A DNA stretch of 6,049 bases from an uncultured Parvularculaceae bacterium. GTDB lineage: Bacteria > Pseudomonadota > Alphaproteobacteria > Caulobacterales > Parvularculaceae. Of this stretch, positions 1 to 6,007 are shown piece by piece (the stretch's first letter is position 1; every line of letters begins with the position of its first letter). The notes below the pieces were generated by a model, which saw nothing but the letters and a program-made list of their open reading frames with translations, ran no database searches and was not told the DNA's origin. Where the stretch lies: NCBI GenBank assembly GCA_947259815.1, contig CAMYNO010000314.1, forward strand, positions 1 through 6,049, written 5' to 3'. Made by a program: the position numbers and the translations under genes.

Positions 1-142
1 CCACGGGATCGCTGAGCAGTACGAACGACGCGAACGCCGGCAGGTCGAAACCCTTGTTGAATGTCAGATCAGTCTCAAGACCGCTTTCTGTTATGAAATT
101 ATCACGGCCCAGTTGCGGCAACGAATTTCTGTAGCGCGCCAT
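1..142 (-). CDS. Homocysteine S-methyltransferase family protein (5' part only)
   Basis: Only the first 47 codons are present; the gene runs off the left edge. The translation begins MARYRNSLPQLGRD and continues with ESGLETDLTFNKGFDLPAF (residues 19-37) and ASFVLLSDP. This is the N-terminal signature of the S-methyl_trans family (homocysteine or S-methylmethionine methyltransferases such as MmuM/YagD), where the stretch forms the first strand and loop of the TIM barrel. Family members transfer a methyl group to homocysteine using a zinc ion held by C-terminal cysteines, which lie outside the window. The exact methyl donor therefore cannot be judged. The ATG is fixed by a strong AAAGGAG at 149-155, six bases upstream. 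The gene lies 109 bp downstream of the M49-like peptidase gene on the same strand; co-transcription is possible but nothing shows it. The family is fairly sure, the substrate is not. Confidence 0.82.
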   Translation of the reverse strand, partial: MARYRNSLPQLGRDNFITESGLETDLTFNKGFDLPAFASFVLLSDPV

Positions 143-148
143 GGTTTT

Positions 149-155
149 CTCCTTT
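149..155 (-). promoter_or_regulatory. Shine-Dalgarno of the homocysteine methyltransferase-family gene
   Basis: AAAGGAG read on the minus strand, six bases before the ATG at 142. It supports this start for the partial gene. Confidence 0.75.
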
Positions 156-199
156 GTTTTGAACGCGGGAAATAAGCAGGCGCGCAAGGAGAGTTGACT

Positions 200-214
200 G
201 CCAAAAGCTTTGGC
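200..214. repeat. Short inverted repeat between two minus-strand genes
   Basis: GCCAAA (200-205) and TTTGGC (209-214) are perfect 6-base arms around a 3-base centre, 37 bases after the stop of the M49-like gene in the direction of transcription. Neither strand has a run of T after it, so it is a weak terminator candidate at best. It could also be a small operator for the downstream methyltransferase gene, or chance. Confidence 0.3.
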
Positions 215-251
215 GGACCCCTTACTTTAGTCAGCGGCGGCGTCGGCCAGA

Positions 252-1961
252 TCAGAGGCGGTCGGGATAGATCGGCTGAATATCCACCGGAAGATGTGTG
301 AGGGAGGCGATGACCCCTTCCGCATTTGCGTCAAGGCTTGCATAGGTGTCGAGGAACGCCGCCGCCGCCGCGTAGTCGCCGTCACCCTGCACAATAATGA
401 TATCGCGGGTGAGATCGGCGACCGCCTGTTCGAGGGCGGCAAAATCAAGCCGGTATTTTCCCGCCTCGCTGTCCCATTCAAAAGCGCCGGCTGCCTTGAA
501 ATAGCTGTACTGGAATGCAGCGCCCTTGCCGTGGGCCTCATTGATGCCAAAGCGCATGGCCCGGAACAGCCCGACAAAATAAGTGGCGAGGAAGTTTTCT
601 TTTTCCGCAATCGGCAGCTCGCCGCGTTCCATCATATAAAGAACGTTGTAAGCGCCAAGAACGTCGGCCTTGCCTTCCTCGGTGCCGGTATAAAGTTCCT
701 TTAATTCCGCACCGACGGTCGTCTCGACGCCATCCTTGGTGATGGTTCCCGGCCCAAGACTGTGGGCGAGTTCATGGAACAGCGTTTCACCGGCCATGTA
801 TTTTTTCATCAGCAGTGCGGCTTGCTCGGCGACCAGCACGTCCTCGGCCATGGGGGCAAGGATGCGGTCGAACTTCGCGCCGAGGACGTTATTCAGGATG
901 ACCTTTTTGGCGCCCTTGGCTTCGCGCACGCGCTCGTCATTGGGCAGGTTGAAGGCGATCGTCTGAACGCCCGGCACATTGTCGCCGCCGCCGTGAACCT
1001 GATCGGCAACGACAATCGGCGATTCAAAGCCCCGGCGGAAATTCTTGTACTCGTCCGGCACGGGAAGGTTCGCTTCCATGTCGCGCAGGAAATCCTTGTA
1101 TTTTGCCAGCGCCGCAGACTCATCCGGGTTCTTGACGGTGACAAAGGCTTCATACGCGGTTTTGTAGCCGAAGAGATTATCCGTATAGACCTCATAAGGA
1201 CCGATTGCCGCCTCGATGGACCCATCAAGATCCATCCACGCAAGTTCCGACTCATAATAATCATCGGACAAGAAAGCATCGGCGCGTAGCGACAGGAACC
1301 TTTTCAGGGATGCGTTACTGGTAATCTCGGCCGCCTCGCGCATCAGCGCCGCCGCCGGCTCAAGCCACTCGCGATAATGCTCTGAATACGGAATGGCGAC
1401 GAGGCGGTTACCGTCTCGCCGAATAACCGTGTAGCCGCTCGTGAACGCATCCTCGTCTTCGGGATGGTCTTCAATCCATTTATCAAATTCCGCTTTCGTC
1501 ATATCGGCCGGATAAAACGCAGCGCCCTCCGGCATTTGTGTCGCGCCGTAAAACGGTTTGTTGTGATCGAGCGTGTCCCATGGTCCGAAATGCAGATCGA
1601 AAAGCTGCAACAGAAGGCTCTTGTCCCCAAATTCGCCGGCCTCGATCACCTCGCGCCATTGCGGGTTCATCTCGGAGCGCTGGCGAAGGTAAATCGCCGA
1701 CATATAGTCGCCGACCTCGTTGAGCTTGTTGACGACCGCCCTTTCTTCATCGCTCAAAAACGACGCATCGACTTCCATGTCGATAACCGCGAATTGCGCG
1801 CGCATGGTCTCCAGCGCCGCCTTGTCGGCGGTCTTCACGGCCGCGGTTTTGCCAGCGTCAACCTCCGCGGCTGGCGCCGGGGTTGCAGCATTCTCGCCCG
1901 GCTGTTCGCCCGAACAGGCGGCGGCAAAGATTGTAAACACGATAGCGGCGGATTTTTTCAT
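252..1961 (-). CDS. Predicted lipoprotein metallopeptidase, dipeptidyl-peptidase III (M49)-like
   Basis: Predicted 569-aa zinc peptidase anchored in the envelope as a lipoprotein. The chosen ATG gives MKKSAAIVFTIFAAACSG: a short basic start, a hydrophobic core and a lipobox-like AAA-C16. A low-complexity Ala/Pro/Glu linker follows (about residues 18-45). A longer reading from 2012 adds 17 residues before the signal peptide and is unlikely, because GGAG (1968-1971) sits six bases before the chosen ATG. The catalytic site is HELAH (H396, E397, H400) followed by SLGPG, and the second motif is EEGKAD (428-433), expected to supply the glutamate zinc ligand. In M49 enzymes the motifs are usually HEXXGH and EEXXA-E/D. 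The five-residue HEXXH form is rarer but has been described, as I recall, for the Caldithrix abyssi enzyme, which is of similar length. M49 enzymes remove dipeptides from the N-terminus of short peptides. The fold family is likely; dipeptidyl-peptidase activity itself is inferred. Confidence 0.78.
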   Translation of the reverse strand: MKKSAAIVFTIFAAACSGEQPGENAATPAPAAEVDAGKTAAVKTADKAALETMRAQFAVIDMEVDASFLSDEERAVVNKLNEVGDYMSAIYLRQRSEMNPQWREVIEAGEFGDKSLLLQLFDLHFGPWDTLDHNKPFYGATQMPEGAAFYPADMTKAEFDKWIEDHPEDEDAFTSGYTVIRRDGNRLVAIPYSEHYREWLEPAAALMREAAEITSNASLKRFLSLRADAFLSDDYYESELAWMDLDGSIEAAIGPYEVYTDNLFGYKTAYEAFVTVKNPDESAALAKYKDFLRDMEANLPVPDEYKNFRRGFESPIVVADQVHGGGDNVPGVQTIAFNLPNDERVREAKGAKKVILNNVLGAKFDRILAPMAEDVLVAEQAALLMKKYMAGETLFHELAHSLGPGTITKDGVETTVGAELKELYTGTEEGKADVLGAYNVLYMMERGELPIAEKENFLATYFVGLFRAMRFGINEAHGKGAAFQYSYFKAAGAFEWDSEAGKYRLDFAALEQAVADLTRDIIIVQGDGDYAAAAAFLDTYASLDANAEGVIASLTHLPVDIQPIYPDRL

Positions 1962-1967
1962 TGTTTT

Positions 1968-1971
1968 CTCC
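1968..1971 (-). promoter_or_regulatory. Shine-Dalgarno deciding the start of the M49-like lipoprotein
   Basis: GGAG read on the minus strand, six bases before the ATG at 1961. Together with the lipoprotein signal peptide that starts there, it favours this start over the in-frame ATG at 2012. Confidence 0.65.
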
Positions 1972-2146
1972 AGCATATCCCGGGCTACAATTGACGAACG
2001 GCGCCGAAACACCCGACTTGTCCGTCACAATACAGTGCGCTTTTGCGATCATAAAGGCCGTGTCGGACGGTCTGCCATAATGCCGCCTTGGAACGAAGCA
2101 AAGGTGGGGGCTAATGGTCGAAAATGCGATTTGTCGCGTATCTTTC

Positions 2147-2154
2147 AGAGGGGA
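2147..2154 (+). promoter_or_regulatory. Shine-Dalgarno deciding the start of the lytic transglycosylase
   Basis: AGAGGGGA lies five bases before the ATG at 2160. The upstream in-frame ATG at 2124 has no comparable site and would put 12 extra residues before the signal peptide, so 2160 is preferred. Confidence 0.65.
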
Positions 2155-2159
2155 TCGCC

Positions 2160-3353
2160 ATGAAACGACTGATTGCCGGCATCGGCGCCTTTATCGCCGC
2201 ATGTGGGTCTGCGAGCGCCGAACCCGGCGATTTCGCGGCCTGGCTTGAAAGTTTCCGGGCCGAAGCCGCCGCAGCGGGGGTCTCCGATGCGGTCATGGAC
2301 GAGGCGTTCGCCGGTCTTACCGTCAATGAACGCGTCTATGAGCGAAACGACAACCAGCCGGAATTCACCCGCGCGATCTGGGACTATCTCGATACCTCGC
2401 TGTCAGAGGCGAAGGTCGCCAATGGCCGCAGCGCGCTTGCAGAAAACCGGATCGCCCTTTCCCTGATCGAACAGGCCTATGGCGTCGACGCGGAAACCAT
2501 TGTGGCGATCTGGGGACAGGAATCCGCTTACGGAAGAATTTTGGGAAGTTACGACACGATCCAGGCGCTGGCGACGCTTGGCTATGAAGGGCGCCGAACC
2601 GCCTTTGGCCGCGAACAGCTGATCGGCGCGTTGAAAATCATCCAGAACGGATATGCCAACCGCGACCAACTGAAAGGCTCCTGGGCGGGCGCGATGGGGC
2701 ATACCCAGTTCATTCCGACGACCTATCTCGCCTATGCGGTCGATCATGATGGCGACGGGCGGCGAAATATCTGGTCGGACTTGGGCGACGTCTTCGCTTC
2801 GACCGCCAATTACATGTCGATATCTGGCTATCGCGCCAATGAGCCCTGGGGCGTTGAGGCGCGTTTGCCGGGCGGCTTTGATTATTCCCTGGCCAATGGC
2901 TCTGTGAAAAAGCCGCTGGTGGAATGGGCCTCCCTCGGCGTTGAGGCGGTCGGCGGCGATCTCCTTGGCGATTACGACGCAAATCTCCGCGGCCGGGTTA
3001 TCGTGCCCGCCGGGGCGAAGGGGCCGGCCTTTCTTGTGTTCGAGAATTTTGAAGCGATCCTGAAATACAACCGCTCGACCGCTTACGCCCTCGCCGTCGC
3101 CCTCCTGTCGGACGAGGTGGCCGGGCGCTCGGGCCAAGTCGCAACGCTATGGCCCCGCGACGATCGCCCGCTGAGCCGCGAGGAGCGCATGGAACTGCAA
3201 CGCGCACTTGCGGGACTTGGGTACAATCCGGGGCCGATAGACGGCATTGTCGGCGCCGGAACCCGCTCCGCCTTGCGAAAATGGCAGAAAAATACAGGGC
3301 GTCCTGCTGACGGATACGCCTCGGCCGCGATTTTAGAGGCCCTGCGGAATTAA
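2160..3353 (+). CDS. Lytic murein transglycosylase, MltB/GH103 type, with C-terminal peptidoglycan-binding domain
   Basis: Exported 397-aa enzyme predicted to cleave the MurNAc-GlcNAc bond of peptidoglycan, leaving 1,6-anhydro-MurNAc ends. An export signal covers residues 1-20. It can be read two ways: a lipobox IAA-C15, or a signal peptidase I site after ASA (18-20). The SLT_2/MltB domain spans about 21-330. WGQESAYGR carries the expected catalytic glutamate E121, matching the Glu of E. coli MltB. GSWAGAMGHTQFIPTTY and DHDGDGRRNIW (from D195) follow; the latter resembles the EF-hand-like metal-binding loop seen in Slt35. A C-terminal PG_binding_1 module (about 338-397, LQRALAGLGYNPGPIDGIVG...) should hold the enzyme on the sacculus. 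E. coli MltB lacks this tail, but many alphaproteobacterial homologues have it. The gene is complete and nothing essential is missing. It sits 107 bp before the phasin gene and is probably a separate transcription unit. Confidence 0.92.
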   Translation: MKRLIAGIGAFIAACGSASAEPGDFAAWLESFRAEAAAAGVSDAVMDEAFAGLTVNERVYERNDNQPEFTRAIWDYLDTSLSEAKVANGRSALAENRIALSLIEQAYGVDAETIVAIWGQESAYGRILGSYDTIQALATLGYEGRRTAFGREQLIGALKIIQNGYANRDQLKGSWAGAMGHTQFIPTTYLAYAVDHDGDGRRNIWSDLGDVFASTANYMSISGYRANEPWGVEARLPGGFDYSLANGSVKKPLVEWASLGVEAVGGDLLGDYDANLRGRVIVPAGAKGPAFLVFENFEAILKYNRSTAYALAVALLSDEVAGRSGQVATLWPRDDRPLSREERMELQRALAGLGYNPGPIDGIVGAGTRSALRKWQKNTGRPADGYASAAILEALRN

Positions 3354-3368
3354 TTTCCACAGACCCCC

Positions 3369-3397
3369 TTGCTGCACTGCACAAAACGCCTTATGTG
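3369..3397 (+). promoter_or_regulatory. Tentative phasin promoter overlapping the first operator
   Basis: TTGCTG (3369-3374) and TATGTG (3392-3397) are separated by 17 bases and each match the sigma-70 consensus at three of six positions. If real, the -35 lies inside operator copy 1 and transcription would start close to operator copy 2, a layout well suited to repression. The match is weak and the call leans on this geometry. Confidence 0.25.
3370..3386 (+). promoter_or_regulatory. Putative PhaR operator, copy 1
   Basis: TGCTGCACTGCACAAAA. It matches copy 2 (3406-3422) at 16 of 17 positions, with start-to-start spacing of 36 bp. TGC-rich repeats upstream of phasin genes are the known binding sites of PhaR, the repressor of polyhydroxyalkanoate granule genes studied in Paracoccus and Rhodobacter. 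PhaR leaves the DNA when polymer is present, so phasin is made when there are granules to coat. The repeat is seen directly; PhaR as the binder is inferred from motif and position. Confidence 0.65.
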
Positions 3398-3405
3398 GCG
3401 ACCAA

Positions 3406-3422
3406 TGCTGCGCTGCACAAAA
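3406..3422 (+). promoter_or_regulatory. Putative PhaR operator, copy 2
   Basis: TGCTGCGCTGCACAAAA, differing from copy 1 only by A to G at the seventh base. It ends 38 bases before the phasin ATG. A repressor on both copies would cover the likely promoter and transcription start of the phasin gene. Confidence 0.65.
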
Positions 3423-3449
3423 AATCGGCGCGGCGTCACTGTTTGCAAC

Positions 3450-3455
3450 AGGAGG
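3450..3455 (+). promoter_or_regulatory. Strong Shine-Dalgarno deciding the phasin start
   Basis: A perfect AGGAGG five bases before the ATG at 3461. An in-frame ATG at 3395 would place the start between the two operator repeats and add 22 residues unlike a phasin, so 3461 is the start. Confidence 0.85.
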
Positions 3456-3460
3456 CCACT

Positions 3461-3967
3461 ATGGCGACTGCAACACCGACTAAGAAAGCACCGGCGAAAA
3501 AAGCCGCCGCAAAAGCCGAATCCAACGCCTTCGAAGCGGCAGGCGACTTTGCTGAGAATGCGCAGGAGTACTTTTCCGAATTTCTGACCAACATGACTGA
3601 TGCCGCGGAAGATATGCGCGAGCAGGCAGAAGACCTCACGGCGGACGTCCGCGCCCGCTTCGAAACGCAGCAAAAACTGGCTGCTGACGTAAACGCTGAA
3701 CTGGTCGATGCCGCCAAATCGGAAGTTTCCGAGGCGGTTCAATTCGCCAGCGATCTCACCGCTGCCAAGACCTTCACCGACGCCATGGAAATCCAGCAAG
3801 CGTACTGGAGCAACCTGTTTCAAACGCGCGTTGCCCGCACGCAGGATCTGACGTCGAAATCGGTCGACGCCGCGAAAGAAGCTTTCGCGCCGCTGAAAAC
3901 CGATTTCACCGGAACGTTTGACACATCGGCATTCGAGAAAATGTTCCGCTTCCCGGCGAAAGCCTAA
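3461..3967 (+). CDS. Phasin family protein (PhaP-like granule-associated protein)
   Basis: 168-aa phasin: a small amphipathic helical protein that coats polyhydroxyalkanoate granules in the cytoplasm, limiting their coalescence and setting their number and size. There is no signal peptide. Residues 1-21 are rich in Lys and Ala (TKKAPAKKAAAK), resembling the histone-H1-like segments of nucleoid-linked granule proteins such as PhaF. Residues about 22-95 are an acidic, Ala/Glu-rich helical stretch with coiled-coil character. The phasin_2-type signature is LTAAKTFTDAMEIQQAYW...ARTQDL (99-130), followed by SVDAAKEAFAPLK and a short tail ending FRFPAKA. Two PhaR-like operators upstream support the assignment independently of the protein. 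No phaC, phaZ or phaR gene is in the window, so this phasin stands apart from the synthase cluster at least on this side. Family call strong; which phasin paralogue it is remains open. Confidence 0.9.
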   Translation: MATATPTKKAPAKKAAAKAESNAFEAAGDFAENAQEYFSEFLTNMTDAAEDMREQAEDLTADVRARFETQQKLAADVNAELVDAAKSEVSEAVQFASDLTAAKTFTDAMEIQQAYWSNLFQTRVARTQDLTSKSVDAAKEAFAPLKTDFTGTFDTSAFEKMFRFPAKA

Positions 3968-3981
3968 GGAACGCGACTTTT

Positions 3982-4016
3982 CGTGCGCACGGCGTTAATG
4001 ACGTTGCGTGCGCACG
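3982..4016. repeat. Duplicated 10-bp palindrome spanning the mnmC start codon
   Basis: CGTGCGCACG occurs at 3982-3991 and again at 4007-4016, each a perfect palindrome, 25 bp apart start to start. Because each copy is self-complementary, the two can also pair with each other into a 10-bp stem around a 15-base loop. The second copy contains the GTG start of mnmC (4008-4010). No T-run follows, so it is not a classic terminator for the phasin gene. It could be a paired operator or an RNA hairpin that hides the mnmC start. Function is inferred; the repeat is certain. Confidence 0.6.
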
Positions 4017-5897
4017 CTGATCGAATATGCGAAACTGGACTGGGGCGAGGAAAACGCGCCCCGGTCCTTTTTGTTTGACGACATCTATTTTGCGCAGGAT
4101 GGGCCGGCCGAGAGCCGACACGTATTCCTCGCAGGCAATGATTTACCTTCACGATTTGAACAGGCCGAAAAATTCACGATTGGCGAAATCGGGTTTGGCA
4201 CGGGGCTGAATTTCCTTGCAGCGTGGGATGCGTGGGAGCGCACAGAAAAACCACCCGGCGCGCGCCTTCATTTCCTCTCCGTCGAAAAATTCCCGTTCGC
4301 GCCTGACGATCTGGCAAAGGCGCATGAGGCATGGCCGCAATACGCATCGAAGGCGGCGCGGCTGCGCGCGGTGACGCCGCCGGCTTTCGCTGGCGTCTTC
4401 CAATGCGACATAGCCCAGGACGTTACGCTGACACTGATATACGGCGATGCGCTGCGCGCGTTGGGTCAGGCAGAAGCCGCAATCAACGCCTGGTTCCTCG
4501 ACGGCTTTGCCCCGGCCAAAAACCCCGACCTATGGGACGACGCCTTGATGGCGGAAGTCACGCGTCTTTCCGCGCCGGCGGCGACATTTGCAACCTTCAC
4601 GGTCGCCGGCGCCGTTCGCCGGTCCCTCACATCCGCAGGGTTTGACTGTGAAAAGCGCGCAGGTTTCGGCCGCAAGCGGGAGATGCTCGCCGGCCGGCTG
4701 CGGCCCGATACGATAAAGCAATCCAATCGCGCACCGTGGTTTACAAGCGAACAATCGCCGCCGCTCGATCGCTCGGCCCGGATCGCGATCATCGGCGCGG
4801 GCGGCGCCGGGGCGGCCCTCGCCCATGCGCTTCGCCGTCATGGCTATGCGCCGACAATATTCGAAGCCAGCGCCCCCGCCAGCGGCGCATCGGGCAATCC
4901 GGCAGGTCTCATCATGCCGCGTCTGGACGTTGACGATACGCCCGCGGGACGCTTTCACGCGGCGGCGTATCTTCATACAGTCCGCCTGCTGACCGACTTG
5001 CCCGATCACGTCTTCGATCCCTGCGGCGTCACGCGGCGGGCGACTGGCGAAAAAGAAGCGGCGCGCCAGCACCGTTTGCTGTCGGAGGGCGCCCTGCCCG
5101 CCGGCTGGATGACGCCAGCGGATGACGGTCTCACCTTCCCGCAAGGCGGGGTCGTCGATCCGGCCGCATTCGTCTCTGCACTGATCGCCGATACGCCAGT
5201 CGTTGCCGCATCCGTCACCGGCGTTGAACGCAGCGGGGGAAACTGGCTTGTAGCGACAGCCGATGACCAAAGCGCATATGACGCGGTCATCATCGCGAAT
5301 GCGCTCGACGCTTTGCGCTTTTCACAGTTGCGCAGCCTGCCCCTCACCGGATCGGCGGGACAGATCGACTGGTTCCCGCAGGCTGCTGCGCCGGCGAGCG
5401 CCATCGCTTTCGGCCCATACGCCGCGCCCTGCCCAAGAGGCGGGCTCGTCATCGGCGCCACCTATGCGCCAATCGGCATCGGCGCGATTGCCCGCTTCAC
5501 GCCCGAGGCGACGCAAACCAACATCGCGGCGGTCGCGAAAGAATTGCCGGAAATCGCAGGCACGCTCGACCCGGCTGAGGCACGGCCGCGTGCATCGGTG
5601 CGCTGCACGACGCCGGATCGGCTACCGGTCGCCGGCCCGGTTCCGGACTGGGGGTATTACGCCGGGGCCTATGACGGGCTTAGAACCGGCCGCAAGGAGG
5701 ACTATCCGCCGGCGGGAACGATGCCCGGCCTCTACGCCCTCACCGGCCTTGGCTCACGCGGGCTCGTCACAGCGCCGCTCTGCGCCGCCGTGATCGCCGC
5801 CGAGATCGCCGGTGCGCCGTCGCCGGTATTCGCCGACATCGCCGAAGCCCTTCATCCGGCGCGGTTTTTCATACGCGACATGAAGCGCGGAAATTAG
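4008..5897 (+). CDS. mnmC: Bifunctional tRNA mnm5(s2)U34 biosynthesis protein MnmC (MnmD methyltransferase and FAD oxidoreductase)
   Basis: 629-aa fused enzyme (E. coli 668) for the last two steps of mnm5(s2)U at the tRNA wobble position. The C-terminal FAD domain turns cmnm5(s2)U34 into nm5(s2)U34; the N-terminal SAM domain then methylates it. Methyltransferase half (about 1-235): LDWGEENAPRS, VFLAGNDLP, the SAM-binding IGEIGFGTGLN (58-68), WFLDGFAPAKNP (from W162, with D165), and GFGRKREMLAGRL. FAD half (about 256-629, DAO-type): IAIIGAGGAGAA with GxGxxG at 263-268, SGASGNPAGLIMPRLD, RASVRCTTPDRLPVAGP (528-544) and LGSRGLVTAPL (581-591). Both halves look complete. GTG is the only reasonable start: an in-frame TGA lies nine bases upstream, and the conserved LDW begins at residue 10. 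No Shine-Dalgarno is visible near it, and it lies inside a duplicated palindrome. It follows the phasin by 40 bp with no functional link. Confidence 0.95.
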   Translation: MRTLIEYAKLDWGEENAPRSFLFDDIYFAQDGPAESRHVFLAGNDLPSRFEQAEKFTIGEIGFGTGLNFLAAWDAWERTEKPPGARLHFLSVEKFPFAPDDLAKAHEAWPQYASKAARLRAVTPPAFAGVFQCDIAQDVTLTLIYGDALRALGQAEAAINAWFLDGFAPAKNPDLWDDALMAEVTRLSAPAATFATFTVAGAVRRSLTSAGFDCEKRAGFGRKREMLAGRLRPDTIKQSNRAPWFTSEQSPPLDRSARIAIIGAGGAGAALAHALRRHGYAPTIFEASAPASGASGNPAGLIMPRLDVDDTPAGRFHAAAYLHTVRLLTDLPDHVFDPCGVTRRATGEKEAARQHRLLSEGALPAGWMTPADDGLTFPQGGVVDPAAFVSALIADTPVVAASVTGVERSGGNWLVATADDQSAYDAVIIANALDALRFSQLRSLPLTGSAGQIDWFPQAAAPASAIAFGPYAAPCPRGGLVIGATYAPIGIGAIARFTPEATQTNIAAVAKELPEIAGTLDPAEARPRASVRCTTPDRLPVAGPVPDWGYYAGAYDGLRTGRKEDYPPAGTMPGLYALTGLGSRGLVTAPLCAAVIAAEIAGAPSPVFADIAEALHPARFFIRDMKRGN

Positions 5898-5917
5898 ACG
5901 GCAAGCTTTGGTTGCGG

Positions 5918-5946
5918 AAGCCGGCGGCGTCGGGCTATGCCGGCTT
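5918..5946 (+). terminator. Possible terminator hairpin after mnmC
   Basis: AAGCCGGC (5918-5925) and GCCGGCTT (5939-5946) form a perfect 8-bp GC-rich stem with a 13-base loop, 21 bases after the mnmC stop. Only a short T tract (TTT, then AAA) follows, so intrinsic termination would be weak. It is the best terminator candidate for mnmC, alongside the next hairpin. Confidence 0.4.
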
Positions 5947-5954
5947 TAAACCTG

Positions 5955-5990
5955 GAGCATCTTGATCGCTATACCCCCGGTCGGATGCTC
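5955..5990. repeat. Inverted repeat, left part of a repeat-like intergenic element
   Basis: GAGCATC (5955-5961) and GATGCTC (5984-5990) are perfect 7-base arms. Inside them GATC (5964-5967) can pair with GGTC (5979-5982), counting one G-T pair, which extends the stem. The stretch TGGATTCTTTATTGCG follows. From memory, GATGCTC-T-GATTCTTT followed by GCGCG is typical of a short palindromic repeat scattered between genes in Rhizobiales-type genomes. T-rich bases after the stem mean it could also end mnmC transcription. Confidence 0.5.
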
Positions 5991-6007
5991 TGGATTCTTT
6001 ATTGCGC

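Larger units (their letters stand above)
1962..2159. promoter_or_regulatory. Divergent intergenic region between the M49-like and transglycosylase genes
   Basis: These 198 bp separate the minus-strand lipoprotein peptidase from the plus-strand transglycosylase, so promoters for both should lie here. I could not find a well-spaced -35/-10 pair on either strand. TTGACG at 1991-1996 resembles a -35 on the plus strand and CATAAT at 2076-2081 resembles a -10, but each lacks a partner at the right distance. Two weak dyads, TTGT-N5-ACAA (2018-2030) and CCGT-N5-ACGG (2058-2070), are short enough to be chance. The role is inferred from position only. Confidence 0.4.

Noticed and set aside
294..704. 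Plus-strand reading frames opposite the M49-like gene (also 762-1289 and 1464-1994)
   Set aside because: The minus-strand product carries clear catalytic motifs and a signal peptide over the same bases; the plus-strand translations show none.
2018..2070. Small dyads TTGT-N5-ACAA and CCGT-N5-ACGG in the divergent spacer as operators
   Set aside because: Four-base arms are expected by chance in a spacer of this size, and the two do not resemble each other.
2403..3137. Minus-strand reading frame (244 codons) opposite the transglycosylase
   Set aside because: It is a shadow of the MltB-type gene, with no recognisable family and no supported start.
3350..3823. Minus-strand 157-codon frame opposite the phasin
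   Set aside because: It crosses the operator repeats and the phasin Shine-Dalgarno and has no recognisable domain.
3998..4078. Short frame from ATG 3998 overlapping the mnmC start, as a possible leader peptide
   Set aside because: It has no ribosome binding site, its composition is that of a shifted mnmC frame, and it runs well into mnmC; nothing suggests attenuation.
4530..5270. Long minus-strand reading frame (246 codons) opposite mnmC
   Set aside because: It lies wholly inside the conserved MnmC coding region, its translation has no recognisable domain, and GC-rich codon use commonly leaves the opposite strand open.
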